Part shown: positions 36,936-50,060 of the stretch, one piece after another
Numbering within the stretch: position 1 is the first letter of the stretch
Layout: each line of letters opens with the position of its first letter
Assembly (NCBI RefSeq): GCF_021347895.1
Contig: NC_067132.1
Location: 26,629,757-26,693,756, forward strand
DNA from: Acanthochromis polyacanthus
Taxonomy: Eukaryota; Chordata; Actinopteri; Pomacentridae
DNA: 64,000 nt
Direction: 5' to 3'
Position numbers and translations under genes: made by a program
Notes under the pieces: generated by a model
What the model saw: only the letters and a program-made list of their open reading frames with translations
What the model was told of the DNA's origin: nothing
The model's database searches: none

Positions 36936-37869
36936 AGGGAGGCCGATCGGACCGCTGCGGACCTCCCCTAGATCCCCCCCACCGGCCCTGCCTCTCCTCA
37001 GGGTGGGACTCTGCCGAGGAGAGGGAACTCAACTCACATCATGGGCATTCAAGGAAACTACCGGGCAAAGTAGACGGACACCGATGACGGACACGAGGGC
37101 AGGAAGGAGATCCACGATACAATTACCTTTTTATTTTTTAAATGAAGCACTCAAACATTCACTTCCTGTCTTCATTTCCTTTCGTTTCCCCTGAAGGAGC
37201 GCTTTGTGAATCACTCCAGATTTGTTTTCTGGCTGGAAGCCCACAGTGGTTGGATTGCCTGTTTAGTCTGTGGTTTGTAGAAGTACATCATAGTGTTGTT
37301 TCGCCGAGTGTGGTGTCTCCAGCTGGACAGACTTGGCTGCTCTCCGTTGTCCGACGCTGCAGGAATTAACTGTGCAGGATCCTCGTCTGGTCTGAATAAT
37401 TTCCGAGAGTCAACGCGGCTTTTTGTTTCTTTCTTTTTTTTACGCAACCTGTTCAGAGCAAACTGTTGCTGTGACACGGTTAAGACAAGGGTTGTCAGAA
37501 AATATGGATTGTGATGTTCATACATGCCAGCATATTGTACAGCTGAACTGCAGACACAAGGTAGTGTTGAGTTGCTTTAAAGTGTGAATTACTGCTAAAG
37601 CCATCTGTTGATTGCTTGATTGTTTTAGTAAAACCGTGTGATGGTTCCAGCCTCTCAAATATCAGGAATTGCTGCTCTTTCCCCCTCAGTTTTATATTGC
37701 TGGCTGCACAAAACAAGCAATCTGAAGCTGTCAAAACATGCCATAGTTGCTTTTTTGTGACAGTTTCTTGACTCAACCTTAATTAATTAATATTTGCAGA
37801 AGAAACATGATGTTGGTTAATTGCTAATTTGCTTTTTTCCAAGGTTTCATTGAGAAGATCAACTTCATA

Positions 37870-38190
37870 CCTGTCTGTTAGCTGCGGAGGAATTTAACTT
37901 AGCCTAGCATAAAGTGGAAGCTAACTAGGCTCTTTACACAAATAAATAAAAACAAACATTGTCATTGTCATTTTACAAATATTTTGTAATATATGCTAGC
38001 TCCACATATAACTCAGCCCAATACATATATTCCTAAGATTAAACAAACAAAATAAAACTGAGCAATTCGAACTCGCTGGAGCTGTTGATAGACATATTTT
38101 TGAAGATTGACGGGAACCAGACGAGCTTTTTACCATGCCTCCAGTCTTTATGCTAAGCTAGGCTAATGGCTTCCTGGTTCCAGCTGTGAA
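37870..38190. repeat. Dispersed teleost-type repeat with inverted ends in the 3' UTR
   Basis: TTAGCCTAGCATAAAG at 37899-37914 and CTTTATGCTAAGCTAGGCTA at 38146-38165 are imperfect inverted copies of each other. The wording (TTAGC...GCATAAAGACTGGA) matches a very common fish dispersed element that I recall. A short fragment with the same words lies at about 15938-15970 (AACTTAGCATAAAGACTG). The family name was not established. Confidence 0.5.
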
Positions 38191-40518
38191 CTCAGGTGTG
38201 AGTGCTATTGATCTTTTCATTGAAGCCAACATGTCAAGATATTCCTTTAAATAGAAATAATGCAGGATCTGACTTTGGGCAAAAGTTTTCACGTGGACTG
38301 CGTTGTTGTTTCTATTTTTTCTTCTTCTTCTGCAGTGCATCAGTTTTGAGTTTTTCCCATGGATGCTTTTCATTTAGCGCAGTTTGTTCATCAACTTTTC
38401 ACCCTGGCCGGCTTCAGACCGTCCTCTGAAGCCGGACCCTCCAGGCCTTCGCCGGCAGCCCACACATCATCGACTCCTCGTCTTAATACCTTCTTAATTC
38501 AGAATCTGGCGGATATATGGGCTCGGCGGTGTGTGTTCATGTGTGTGAGGAACGGGTCGGCGTCGGGTCAGGAGTGGGCGTCTGCTTCAGGGTTTCCGTT
38601 AATGAAGGCTGTATCGATCTGTGTTTGAATATGAGATGGATGTTTCTGTTTTTGTTTAGTTTTTTTCACCTTTGTATGTTGAGGGAAGCGATTCGTCTGA
38701 GTGTACAGCACGCTAACAGGGTGAACTCTTTTGTACAGGAGCCTCGTCGTGTACAGAACGATTGCGATTTTCTCGTCTTTTTTTCTGATAATTTGCTTTC
38801 GTCAACATGTTTTACTTTGTTGGTGTTCGAGGTTTGAACTGAGGTGATTAAGAAACGGTTATTGAGTGCGCTCCAGGTCACAGGGAAAGTTATTTTTTGC
38901 CATTTAGCACATAAAGAAAATGTTCTATATAAATACATCTATAAAGTTGTTTAGTTAAAAGTTTATTCTAGATTCAAGCTATGGATCTTTTAGTCACGAA
39001 AGGTCAAGAAAAGGGACGCTTACTGTCGAAATTTCATAAAATTTTCTTCAATTTTGACTGTAAGCTGCAGAGAATGTTTGGATTTACAGGTTTGAATCAA
39101 ACATATTTGTGCCATGATGCAGTTTACGGCTCCCAGCGCTGCAACATCAGGGTTTGTTTTACAGACGCAGCCATTTAAGTTCATCCAGACTGACGGTTGC
39201 TATGACACCGAACTAAAAGAGCTTCTTGCTGGAAGTTTAAATATTTTTGGCTCGTGGCACTTAATGCTCTGTGGCGTCTGTAAAAGTTGTTAATTTCTCC
39301 GTACTTGAAGCTGAAGTGGATTAAGTCACAGTTAGTCTGTCCACAACTTTAATTAGAGTTAAAAAGTTATAAATAAAGGTTTATTAACACGTTGTGGACA
39401 TTACGTTACGCCATTAAAACACTGATTATTCTAGTTAAGTCGCCAGGTTGTGAAGATTAGACCTCGAATGAACCTGGCAACCCAAAAATCCCCATTAATG
39501 TTTGACCATGTAGTTACAAGCAGATAAAGAACATTTCCAAGTGTTTATTAATACTCATTTATACATTATGCAATAATGAAAGCACATCTGTCCACTTTGT
39601 ATTAAAACTACAGCGTTTTCCTTCCAAATTTCAAGTACCTAACTAGATCTAGATCCGGTGGAATCCACACGAGACTCTGAAAAGAGCAGTTTAACCCAAA
39701 ACAGGTGTGTTCAGATGGTTTTTGAATTCATCTGCCAATGTTTTGAGATCAGTCTGTTGAAGTTTGTCCACTCGAAATGCAAGAAAATAACAACAGCTGT
39801 CCTTATTTTATCAGTAAATTAATCGCAGATTTGATTGGAATCGGTTTCTACCAAGAAAAAGAATCTTTGGAAACTGTTTGCTATGTTATCTGTGCATTAT
39901 ATTAAGAATTAAAATAAGATTCTGCAGCTCAATTTGGACTTTTATGAACTGCTGTAATGGCAGGGTGGCTTAATGTCATCAAAACACTAACGAATAAGTA
40001 AGTGTGAACAGCTAAACAAGAATAACCGAAGTAGGAAGGAATACTTGGTTAAATTTGACATTTTTTGCTGGTCAGACTGATAGAAATGTCTTTACTTCAG
40101 CCAGTCCATCATGAATAAGGTTCTAAATCCACCTTTTTACAGTTTGTTTACCCTGAAAGCGTCTGTAGGATAAATAATATCTTGGATTATTGATCGGGAA
40201 GCCGTTAAAATGCTCCATTAATTGGAGGCAGACCCTAGAAAATGCCGTTATGCAGAAATCTAAAGGCTTGTTCCTGCCATAATGTTGCTTTTTCATCGTT
40301 TTCAGGAAAGAAAAATGTCTGGATCTCCTTCCCGTCCTCTGTATTAACCGTTTTTCACATCAGAAACTGCCCTGTTGGACGTTTTTTCTACCTAAGGAGG
40401 AGCGTAGACGGAGGGAGGCTTGTCATGTCTGTGCCTGTGTGTTTGTAAAACGCTGTGAACTTCATGTTGTAGTTTTCTGTTTGGCGACGACGCCGGCAGC
40501 AGCTGTTTTTAGTGAACT

Positions 40519-40524
40519 ATTAAA
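40519..40524 (+). terminator. Candidate polyadenylation signal of rnf152
   Basis: ATTAAA with a downstream TTTTGTGTGTGTGTGTGT element at 40571-40590. The spacing suits cleavage near 40540. The GT run is also simply a short microsatellite, so the support is modest. Confidence 0.35.
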
Positions 40525-40599
40525 GCAAAACGCTCTGAATCGGAGTCTTTATTTCAAATCGTCCTCTTCTTTTTGTGTGTGTGTGTGTGTTTACTATTT

Positions 40600-41105
40600 C
40601 ATTTAGAAGAAACAAACCCCACCGAAAGATTTTTTAAAATATATTCCCTGAAGCTTCATTTATTGAAATCCCATATTTCACGGTTGAGCAGCGGGAACCA
40701 GCTCCCTCTGTTTACCCTCAGGAAGCTCTTTTCTCCTCAAATATTTATTGATATCGTGTCACGGAGGTAATTAGCGCTCTCCAGGGGGCAGTTAGCAGCA
40801 GAAACACCTCAGTTCCTCACAGGCAGCGGCGAATGATAACGGCGCCGTTCTGCTGTGGAGTTCACTGATTTATTCACTGGAACGACCTCAGAAGGTCCTC
40901 AAACACGTCGACTGTGATCCTCAGATTACTAAACAAATCTGAGGTTCTTCTTTTCTGGCTTTTCTAAAAGGTTTGGATCCCATCTATTTCTTTTAGACGC
41001 ACCACTATTCAAAGATGTGCTTCTTTATTTTGGATTTATTGTTTTTCTACAAGTTTTAAACATGAAGATATTTGAGACACTGAATTAGCTTTTTTTTTTC
41101 TGAGC
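40600..41105. other. Non-coding, nothing recognised
   Basis: Unique-looking sequence between the likely 3' end of rnf152 and the next array. Confidence 0.4.
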
Positions 41106-41109
41106 ATTT

Positions 41110-41850
41110 CGTTTCTGATTACACTGTAAATAAAATCTGTCAAAAAGTAAAAATCCTGTGGCAGCAAGTGGGAAAAGTAGAACACTGTAAAAAAATGATA
41201 AAAACAAAAAATACCAGTAAATATCTGTGAAATAATACTTTCAGCTGCTTTAAATGCCGTAAAACTCTGATTTTAGTCACATAACTGGGAAAAAAAAGGT
41301 ATTACTATTTCTAAAAGTATTGATTTTATCAAAGTGAAAAATGTTTAGAATTTTGGTCTGTTTTTTTTTTAAACAACTGTAAAAGAAAATGGTCAAAATA
41401 GCTGCAAATATCTGTGAATGACGATACTCTGAGCTGGTTTAAATACAGTAAAATTATAATTTTATGGCCACACATTTGAAAAAAGTCACGATTACTAAAG
41501 TTACTATTCCTAAAAAGTGAAAAATGTTTATAATTTTTGACTGCTTTTTAACAACTGTAAAAAAAAAAAAGGAGAAAAATAGCTGCAAATATCCATGAAA
41601 TAATGATTTTTTAGCTGATTTTAATGCAGTCAAACTGATTTTATGGTCACACGTTTTAAAACGGTGAATTACTATTTGTAAAAATAGTGTTTTGTTTGTT
41701 TTAAAACAGGAAAATATTTAATAAGTTGTAAAAATAGATGCAAAAATCTGTGATAAAATGATACTTTTAGCTGATTTTAATGCGTTAAAACTGTGATTTT
41801 TAAAAGAAGAAATTTAGTGTTATTTGTAAAACTTCAGATTTTTTATATTA
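41110..41850. repeat. Degenerate tandem array, about four copies of 155-186 bp
   Basis: The series AACTGTAAAAAAA, AAATATCTGTGAAATAAT, TTTAGCTGATTTTAATGC, ACTATTTCTAAAA and AAAAATGTTTA recurs. AGCTG anchors lie at about 41243, 41432, 41612 and 41768. Strongly A/T-rich. Confidence 0.7.
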
Positions 41851-44629
41851 TGTATAGTTTGGGCGTGTCATTATGTAAATTAATACTTAAGGGACCACAA
41901 AAGGTCTTTATTAAAGCGGTGTGAACAAAATGAATCCAATATTTGGTGTTTTGCAGCGTGTTAATTTAACAAATATTCAAAAATGTGTTGTTTGATTTTG
42001 GACTTAGTCTTTTTGTGAAAAATGCATTTAGTAGTTTTTTCTGAAAGCTTTAGGACAGGATAAGCCTTTATTAATGTGCATTGTTACAGCAGCGAAGAGG
42101 ATAGTGCAAACATTTACGGAATACCAATTCAAAAATATGGAAAAAAAACTAGAATCCAAACAATCAAAAATGATTAAAGGCAAATATCTGTAAAAAAAAT
42201 TACAGTAACACTCATTTTGCACTCACATTTTAAAAGAACTTGTCAAAAATATTATTTATGATCATGACAAGATGGAAAATACGCCGATATGTTCAAATAA
42301 AACAGATTTTTCTTTACAGATAAATTATATATTGTCATTTATACTTATATAAATTTAATTTAACAAGCATCTTCTGAATTTTAAAGCCAGTTTAAACATT
42401 CTTAGGCATTTAAAGGAGGTTTGTAAAACAGCTCATGTACAAATGAATGTGTCACCTTTAAAAATGTATTTATTTATCTGACTAAAGGCTTTAACTTCAC
42501 AGATTTTAATTCAAGTGTTGCTGAAATCACTCAAGTTCATGATTCTTCACCTTGTCGGCTGCTTCTCTCAATTCTTTCTGAATCAGAGGACCGAGCTTCC
42601 AGCCTTCTCTTCCTCCTCCTCGTGTTAAATGTTTGCCACAGGATCTATTTTCTGCTATCACTGTATTATGTGTTCGCTCTCCAGGACGTATCATGGATTC
42701 TTGGCATAAGCTCGGGAGACTGTCATCCGTTTAAGCCTGGCAGCAGATGAGACTTCGCTTCAAAAAAAAAAAAAAGAAGAGAAAGGGAAATAAAAAAAGA
42801 AAAAAGTTATGGTTCCCATTTGTAGGAGGCAGCGTTGGGTGACAGTGTGCGACAGAGTGAATAAAAGCAATATCAATTTTTCAGAGAACACTCCAGCAGT
42901 GTGTCAGGCAGCTGAAAACTTAAATATCTGGAGGGATTAGAGGACAAAGTTGTGCGTTACGCAGACAGAGGAGCGTTCACGCCTTGGGCCTGGAAGCTGC
43001 TTTTAAAACACAAGCACAACATAAAGAGTGAACTTTTCACAATCACTGGAGTTCTGGTGTTTAACGAGGGAGTGAAAAATACAGTACAGACGAGTTAGTA
43101 CAACATTTAATCACTGGAAACCGAGCTGGAGAAGGAAAATATTAGCGGCAACTGTGGTAATATTTGCAAAAAACAGATAAATGTTTTACAATTTTATGTA
43201 TAATTTATCTAAATTGTCAGTTTTTGGCCCATTTTCTTGCAGCAAAAGTCAAAATATTGATCAGTGTGTTAAACATATTTATGTTTATTACATTTAAATA
43301 ATGTGAAACATTCTTTAAAATCTAAATACATTCAAATTTACATTTAACAAACATCATATTCTTTATTTTTGGGGTTTGTCCGTATGAGATTTTAAATCTA
43401 ATAGGGTTTTTTTTTTTAAATCAAATGTAAATAGGCCAAACTAGCAACTGAGTAAAAAAGCTAACACAGACTCCGAGTGCCATTTTACCTTACAGATATC
43501 TATTTTTTCTGCAATATTTAGGTAATTATTGCAGTTTCTTTGTTAATGCAGTGATTTTTTTTAGTCAGAACTGATCTAATCACTTAAATAATTAAAAAAA
43601 GGAGTTAAAAAAAGTGAACCTGATGATGTAAAGAGAATTTATCGGACTAAACGTGACCCAGAAGTTACTGAAAATACTGTAGCTGGTTCTATTTTTATTT
43701 GGGATTACAAATTAAGTGCAAATAACAGAGCAGTTCACATTGTCGCTCTAGTTGCTGGTTCAAGTTGGATTCTTACCTGCCATTTTGTTGCTGTTCGACT
43801 TTTTTGTTTGCTTTGATACAAAATTCACAATATATTACCAAAAATAAATAACGCCATAACCACACACGATAACAGTAAATGCACGTAATTTCTGCTTTTG
43901 GATGTGACTAGTTCAGTTAATTTTTAACATAAAAACAGTAGTTTGATGTTTTTTTGTATGATTGTGACCTGCAGCTACATACGGTTCAGTAAGTATCACC
44001 AGTTGACTTCTGCATTGATCATATTTTTGTTAATATGAAATTTTAAATGCAGTAATAATGCAAAGTGAGGCAGTTTCAATCAGAAAAAAGAACAGGACTT
44101 TTCTGTAAATAGTGTCCGTATAAACAGAAAAGCAGCATCCAGGTACGTTAAATAGTCATAAAAACAGAAAAATACATTCAGAAGCAGCTGCAGAGTTTGT
44201 GATACGCCAACTTTATTCTTTCAATATGAAACTAAACAAGCCGCCATTCATTTTGTTTTCGGCCCAGTTTATTGTCCTGCACGGTTTTCTACAGTATTTA
44301 TTGGAGGAGTTCTCTACCAGCTTATGGTGTCCTCATCGTCTTAAATAAATGAAAATAAAGCGAGCCATATTTGTTCTTACACACTGAGAATGTTTTGTTA
44401 TGTTGCACAAAGTTTTTGGTATCTTTAGGTACTTCTGTGGATCGTTTTTTGGACCTAAAATCTTTTGTGTTCAGTGTCAGATGTGGGTTCCTGATCTATC
44501 CAGCTTGCTAAGTGGCTGTTTGGTTCATTTGCTGCCGAGTTTGTTTGGCGCCTTCAGCGCATTTGGATGTAGATTTTGTTGAGCTAGTCAGTGGAGAGCA
44601 ATTTTAAATAAAGCTATTTGTTTTTCTGT
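41851..44629. other. AT-rich non-coding DNA, nothing recognised
   Basis: A poly(A) run lies near 42762. There are scattered short frames only. No gene, RNA gene or repeat family recognised. Confidence 0.5.
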
Positions 44630-44637
44630 TTGATTTA

Positions 44638-44904
44638 CAGGGCCGGCCCTAGGACTTTGGTGGCCCTAAGCAAGATTTTTTTTTTGTGGCTCCAAAACAT
44701 GCACAGGGCAACTACCAAATCACATGCACAGCTTGTAATTGGGTTAAAACACACATGCACATGATTAACAGCAAATATTTATTTTTAAAAAAATGTATCC
44801 CAGACAGGGACAAAATGCGAATCACACACTTATTGTGGTGTGGCCCCCTCTAGTGGATGTGGCTATAAACAACGGCATAGTGTTTATGCCAGCGGCCGGC
44901 CCTG
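44638..44904. mobile_element. Complete hAT-type MITE with target-site duplication
   Basis: A 267-bp element begins CAGGGCCGGCC and ends GGCCGGCCCTG, an 11-bp perfect terminal inverted repeat. It is flanked by the 8-bp direct repeat TTGATTTA at 44630-44637 and 44905-44912. CAGGG ends plus an 8-bp duplication are the mark of the hAT superfamily. It has no transposase frame, so it is non-autonomous. A small hairpin (GGCATA...TATGCC) lies just inside the right end. Confidence 0.92.
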
Positions 44905-44912
44905 TTGATTTA

Positions 44913-47900
44913 TACTAATAATTGTACATAAATTACTGAAGTAACTTGGTGTTTACTTTACCTTCTCTTCACATTCCTAATGTAACCGTGCAGATTTTGA
45001 AGTGTCGGTGGTTCCACGACGGTTTTATCAGCATATGTGAAAAACATCCACAGTATTTCATTCCACTACTGACTAGTAAAGGTGCTACATCCCCAGTAGG
45101 TACCAAGCAAGTGAAATTTGAGGTACAAACTAAGAATACTTAAAAAAAAAAATGAAACAAGCAACAACGTCAAAACTCAACTCAAAATAGGTGCTTTTGT
45201 CACAGCAACCGCCCCCCCCAAAAAAACACATATTGCATCATTCACATTCCAACATTTTAAATTATACTGTTTTATTTTAATGTCCTGCTGATATTAGTTT
45301 ACTTAATTATTTTCATTACAGCCCCCCCTTGTTAGCCCTAAAAGCTAATCCAGCGAGAAAACCACGTTCACGATTGAAATGCTCTCATTCCAGCAGTGAG
45401 TCGGTCCGATCACGAAGATCGAGCAGATTGAAAAACGACAACCTCAGAAAAACGAGCCTCACTTAGCCGCCAAGTAGGGCCGAGGAGGGAAAATCAGTTC
45501 TGCCGATGACGTGGCGGCTGCTTTGGAGCGCAGGTGTGTGAAATGACAGGTTAATTAGTCTGTATGTGCTGTACGTGAACACATGTGACCCTCAGTAACT
45601 GATGGCTGCTGGGTTTCCAGAGTACTGCGGCCCTCATTTGCATTTTGACAGCGTGTACAAAGCACCGAAACCTCACTCAATCAGTCATGAAACTCATCTA
45701 TTTCTGCCCTGTTGGAGGCTCGATTAATGGCTCTTAAAGGAACAGTTTACGTCCTTTGGATTTATTAATTTTTGTGTTTAAGGCAAACTTAAGAGACGTG
45801 AACCCAGAGGTCGCTTCATGCGGCTGATTTCAACTCCCACCATCAGAGTTTAGTTGTACGGTAATTTAAATAATCACAGATAAAAATTAATGAACAGGTT
45901 TCCTTCCAAACTGAATTTAAAGTGACACCCACTGTTAGAAAGCGTGTTTTTACGTCAGTGCCAGTAAAGTAATGAGTCAGCTGAAGACATTTGTTGACCC
46001 GTGATAATGAGGCTTTTTAAAATTCAGGCCCACACCGTTTTGAAACAAATGACTTGATTATCGCAGTGAACCACTTCACACTCTAATCCTTGAAAAGATG
46101 ATTTCTGTACTCAGTGAAACATTTGGCAACAGTGGAAATGGTGGTTAGTGAAGGCAACACTAACACACTATGTAGTTTGTTAAACGGGGATCCACCTATT
46201 GCAATATATTCCTCCCAGTCTAAACCAGGAATAGTTAAATACTTTGGACATGTAGTATATCAGTGCTGATTAAGTATACAGGCAGCAGAAAACTGCTATC
46301 ATGTGGGCACTTACTACTCCTTTCATATCAAATAGAGACTCGTATTCAGTATTTGTGAGAAAAAATGTTTGAGATAAGCTGTAGTAGCTGGTTATGCCAT
46401 CAGGCGGCGCCTCTTGCTGTCTAATGCTGTATTTATGTTGTTCTGTGTTGGCAGCAGAAAGCATTGTGGGAATTTAGCTTGTAAAGGGGCACCATGACAA
46501 AGACTTCTGTGAGACTTAATGCCCGAGTTCCATCGAATCGAGTTCTATTTTGATATTTTTTCTTATGTCTCAATGGCCTGTGAAACAGAAACGAATCTGT
46601 ACTCTAAATTAATAAAATATTGATGATGTTGCAGGGAATATTACGTGAATCATTCAAGTTTTGAGCTAGTATGATAGCGGACATAAACTCAAGTTTAGAG
46701 TCTTGCTGATATCGATCAGTTAAAAATTGTGATCATCAGCTTCAATTCTGATCTAAGGATCTAGCCGAGGACATCCTAAGGTCGAGAAAAGAGAACTAAT
46801 TTCACAAATATACATATATTAGTCAACTAATAGCCTGAATTAATGATTACTAGTCGAAGAGGAAAATCTTTTGTCAGGCTTAAGTGCTACAAAGTGAAAA
46901 CACTCACAAGCTGAGCAGGCAAATGTTCCAAAAGTAGTTTCAAAAAATAGTTTGATGCATTCCTCCAAGAGAAAGATCCTTCTGTCGCATTTGATTTGTT
47001 TGAGATATTTTATGAATATGAGATGATTTGAGATATCCCTTTGTTCAGTCCTTAGGTTTTCAAGGTATCTTCTCACAGACTCACTCCACTTCAGTGCCCC
47101 TTTAAATCTTTCTTATCCAGCTGGTTCTTAAGTATTTATGATGTTTTGTTCATTGAAGTGAAACTGGGTTACCTGGTAACGGGGTCAAAAACAAAACTCT
47201 GCCTGCCTTATTTGGGTATGCATGCACACAGGAGTCAAAACACCCTCATATTTCCATTTTAATTCAGCTCATTGCTCAGGAAGCATCCATCATTGCTGCT
47301 TTTTTGTTTCCTCTGTCGGCTTGTGGAAACACATTCGAGGCACGACGCACTGCAGTCTTTTGCTCAGACGTTGTCTCGCGGTGACCTTTGCCACAGTCGG
47401 GGCAGATGGCCAAACAGATCCCGAAGCTTCCAGCCGACTCTCGGCGTCTCTGCACATCTGGCGTGGGAAACAAGTTTTGTGGTGTCTGCTAACGTCACAC
47501 CAGAATTCACAACGAAAGTTCAAGAGGTAAAGCGAGCGCTCACCGGGGGACGGTAAAAGAAGAAGAAGAATAGGACGTTTAATTTGAATGGCTATGCCGG
47601 CTCCCGAGTGTTTGTCTCATTTTCTTCACAGAGGATGCCCACGAGGTAACGATGGGGTATAAACAACAGATGGTCCGCTTTATCAACAGCCAGCACAACA
47701 CTCTTTGCTCTTCTTTGAACATTGGCATTGTTCACTTGAAGTGCGAACACGCTTCCTTCCTCCCCTCCTTCCTGGAAATCCCTTTCTGACGCTTCCCCTC
47801 ACGCAATTACTCTTCAAGGACTTAATCGCAGCGGTTGACACTGGCTGTTTTTTATTTTAAGCTTCGGGATTCACCTCGATTCTACCTCTCCGATTGACTC

Positions 47901-48555
47901 CCCGGCTCCTCTGACTTAGTTGCTGATTTAATAGACATGGTTTTTCCATTTTCCCCTCTTGTCTGTCTCCCTGTGCACATCAGTGTCTTCTTAACATTGA
48001 GGAAGCGTGTCAGGGATCGCAGGGATGCCCGTTAAGCGAAAGCTTAATTAGGACTTCAGACAGCCCAGAGTGCTGCTTGTCGAAGAAGTGGCCCTTTTGT
48101 CGCAGAGTTCTGTCAGACTTGCTTGGGGTGAACATAATTTTTAGGCTTCCATTTAACCCGTCACTTTAGCTTCTTCCACCACTTGGCCTCCTTATGTATC
48201 ATTCAGCACCCCCGTCTTACCGCAAGACGTAAGGGGATAGGGAGTAAAGTAGTGCAGGAAATTATTCAGCAGTCAGTTTAATTATCAATTAATCCATTTG
48301 AACTGCTTACATGCAGAACATTCTTATAGCGCCTGTTTAAAAAAAAAAAAAACTCACCTCCTGTGGGAGTTTTCTTCCTTAATTGCAGTGAGTCACATCA
48401 TAACATCACACCAGTGAAGCTTGTTTCATTAAATTTAGCTTTTTTGGGGGAAGAACTTACAAGACAAATGTCTTTCATGTCAACATTAAGACAGATTTGT
48501 GCACAGTAATGTCAATTAATTAAACATAGAAAATGTAAAATACATGATTAGTATT
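44913..48555. other. Non-coding, nothing recognised
   Basis: AT-rich with GC-richer patches at 45340-45670 and 47270-47900. The overlapping 94- and 102-codon plus frames at 47222-47556 have matching minus frames and no domain. A CCCCCCCC run lies near 45215. Confidence 0.4.
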
Positions 48556-48559
48556 CACT

Positions 48560-49900
48560 CCCTTTAAAGTGACTTTTCTAATTCAACACAGGTGCAGCCA
48601 ATTAATAAAATGGAGATCATCTGAGTGCAGTGAAAAGACACCTATATCTGGAACGTCCAGTCACTAGTATCAGTAGTTCTGGGTTGAACTTCACCATGAA
48701 GACAAAAGAACAATCTGTGACAAGCTTAATGGAAAGTACAAGTCAGCCGAAAATCAAAAAGTAGACTTTCTTCAAAAAATTGAGTCACAAGCTTTCGCTG
48801 CTGAAATTGGAAAAACTGTGCACACTACAACTATTGCATTTTTTTGCCAAATTTTGATGAGAACAAAATAAAGCCTTTTGGCCGTTTACGCTTGACTTCA
48901 CATCAGATTTGTTGGATGCAAAACACTGTACGTCATCACAAACACACCATGCCCGCAGTGAAGCATGGTGGAGGCAGCATCATGATATGAAGCATGGTGG
49001 TGGCAGCATCACGATGTGAAGCATGGTGGTGGCAGCATCACGATGTGAAGCATGGTGGTGGCAGCATCACGATGTGAAGCATGGTGGTGGCAGCATCATG
49101 ATGTGAAGCATGGTGGTGGCAGCATCATGATGTGAAGCATGGTGGTGGCAGCATCATGATATGAAGCATGGTGGTGGCAGCATCATGATGTGAAGCATGG
49201 TGGTGGCAGCATCACGATGTGAAGCATGGTGGTGGCAGCATCACGATGTGAAGCATGGTGGTGGCAGCATCATGATGTGAAGCATGGTGGAGGCAGCATC
49301 ACGATATGAAGCATGGTGGTGGCAGCATCATGATATGAAGCATGGTGGTGGCAGCATCATGATGTGAAGCATGGTTGTGGCAGCATCACGATGTGAAGCA
49401 TGGTGGTGGCAGCATCATGATGTGAAGCATGGTGGTGGCAGCATCATGATATGAAGCATGGTGGTGGCAGCATCATGATATGAAGCATGGTGGTGGCAGC
49501 ATCATGATGTGAAGCATGGTGGTGGCAGCATCACGATGTGAAGCATGGTGGTGGCAGCATCACGATGTGAAGCATGGTGGTGGCAGCATCATGATGTGAA
49601 GCATGGTGGAGGCAGCATCACGATATGAAGCATGGTGGAGGCAGCATCACGATATGAAGCATGGTGGTGGCAGCATCACGATGTGAAGCATGGTGGTGGC
49701 AGCATCACGATGTGAAGCATGGTGGAGGCAGCATCACGATATGAAGCATGGTGGAGGCAGCATCACGATATGAAGCATGGTGGTGGCAGCATCACGATGT
49801 GGGGACGCTTCTCAACAGCAAGCAGACAGGAATATTAATTCTGCATCATGTAAGGGAAATCCTGAATCAGAAGACTGCAAGGGAACTCTAAACATCACAA
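48560..49900 (+). mobile_element. Decayed Tc1-like transposon carrying array 1
   Basis: ACCATGAAGACAAAAGAAC (48694-48712) and GTACAAGTCAG match the start of a fish Tc1-like transposase frame (MKTKE...). GTGGGGACGCTTCTCA right after the array matches the next conserved part (WGCFS codons), and GGGAAATCCTGAA matches a later part. Most of the frame between is lost. Ends not defined. Confidence 0.6.
48958..49801 (+). repeat. 29-bp tandem array 1, 29 copies
   Basis: Exactly spaced 29-bp units (AAGCATGGTGGTGGCAGC plus ATCA[T/C]GAT[G/A]TG) start at 48961 and repeat 29 times. Only three positions vary, apart from one extra G to T change. The unit corresponds to the VKHGGGSIM codons of Tc1-like transposases. 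The period is not a multiple of three, so it is not a coding repeat. Confidence 0.97.
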
Positions 49901-49901
49901 A

Positions 49902-50060
49902 TATCTTCGTACATATCCACATTTTATGCTACAAAAATCAGAGATGGTCGAGTTGAAACTGTCATAAAAATCTGATGATTTGAGATGGAATCAACCTAAA
50001 GTAAAAAGTCACAGTACGTGATTTGGAACGCGACTCTGTGAAGCTTTATCATGGCAGTTT
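49902..50060. other. Non-coding, nothing recognised
   Basis: Short unique stretch between the Tc1-like remnant and the next dispersed repeat. Confidence 0.4.

Larger units (their letters stand above)
36936..40540 (+). other. rnf152: Probable rnf152 3' UTR
   Basis: This is non-coding sequence after the stop codon. Canonical signals occur at several places: AATAAA in the cluster near 37943 and at 39373, and ATTAAA at 40519-40524. The last is followed 47 nt later by a run of GT dinucleotides (40573-40590), which is the best-looking cleavage context. The 3' end at about 40540 is therefore only a best guess, and earlier sites may be used. A fish-type dispersed repeat sits inside at 37.87-38.19 kb. 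No second gene is seen. Confidence 0.4.

Noticed and set aside
36401..37087. A 228-codon plus frame, longer than RNF152, overlapping it in another frame, and a 191-codon minus frame at 36312-36887
   Set aside because: Shadows of the GC-rich RNF152 CDS. They consist of P/A/R/G/H-rich low-complexity residues, and the true frame has clear RING and membrane features.
48958..49801. CRISPR-like array of short, regularly spaced repeats
   Set aside because: Units are contiguous with no spacers, the host is a vertebrate, and flanks are Tc1-like transposase sequence. It is a minisatellite.
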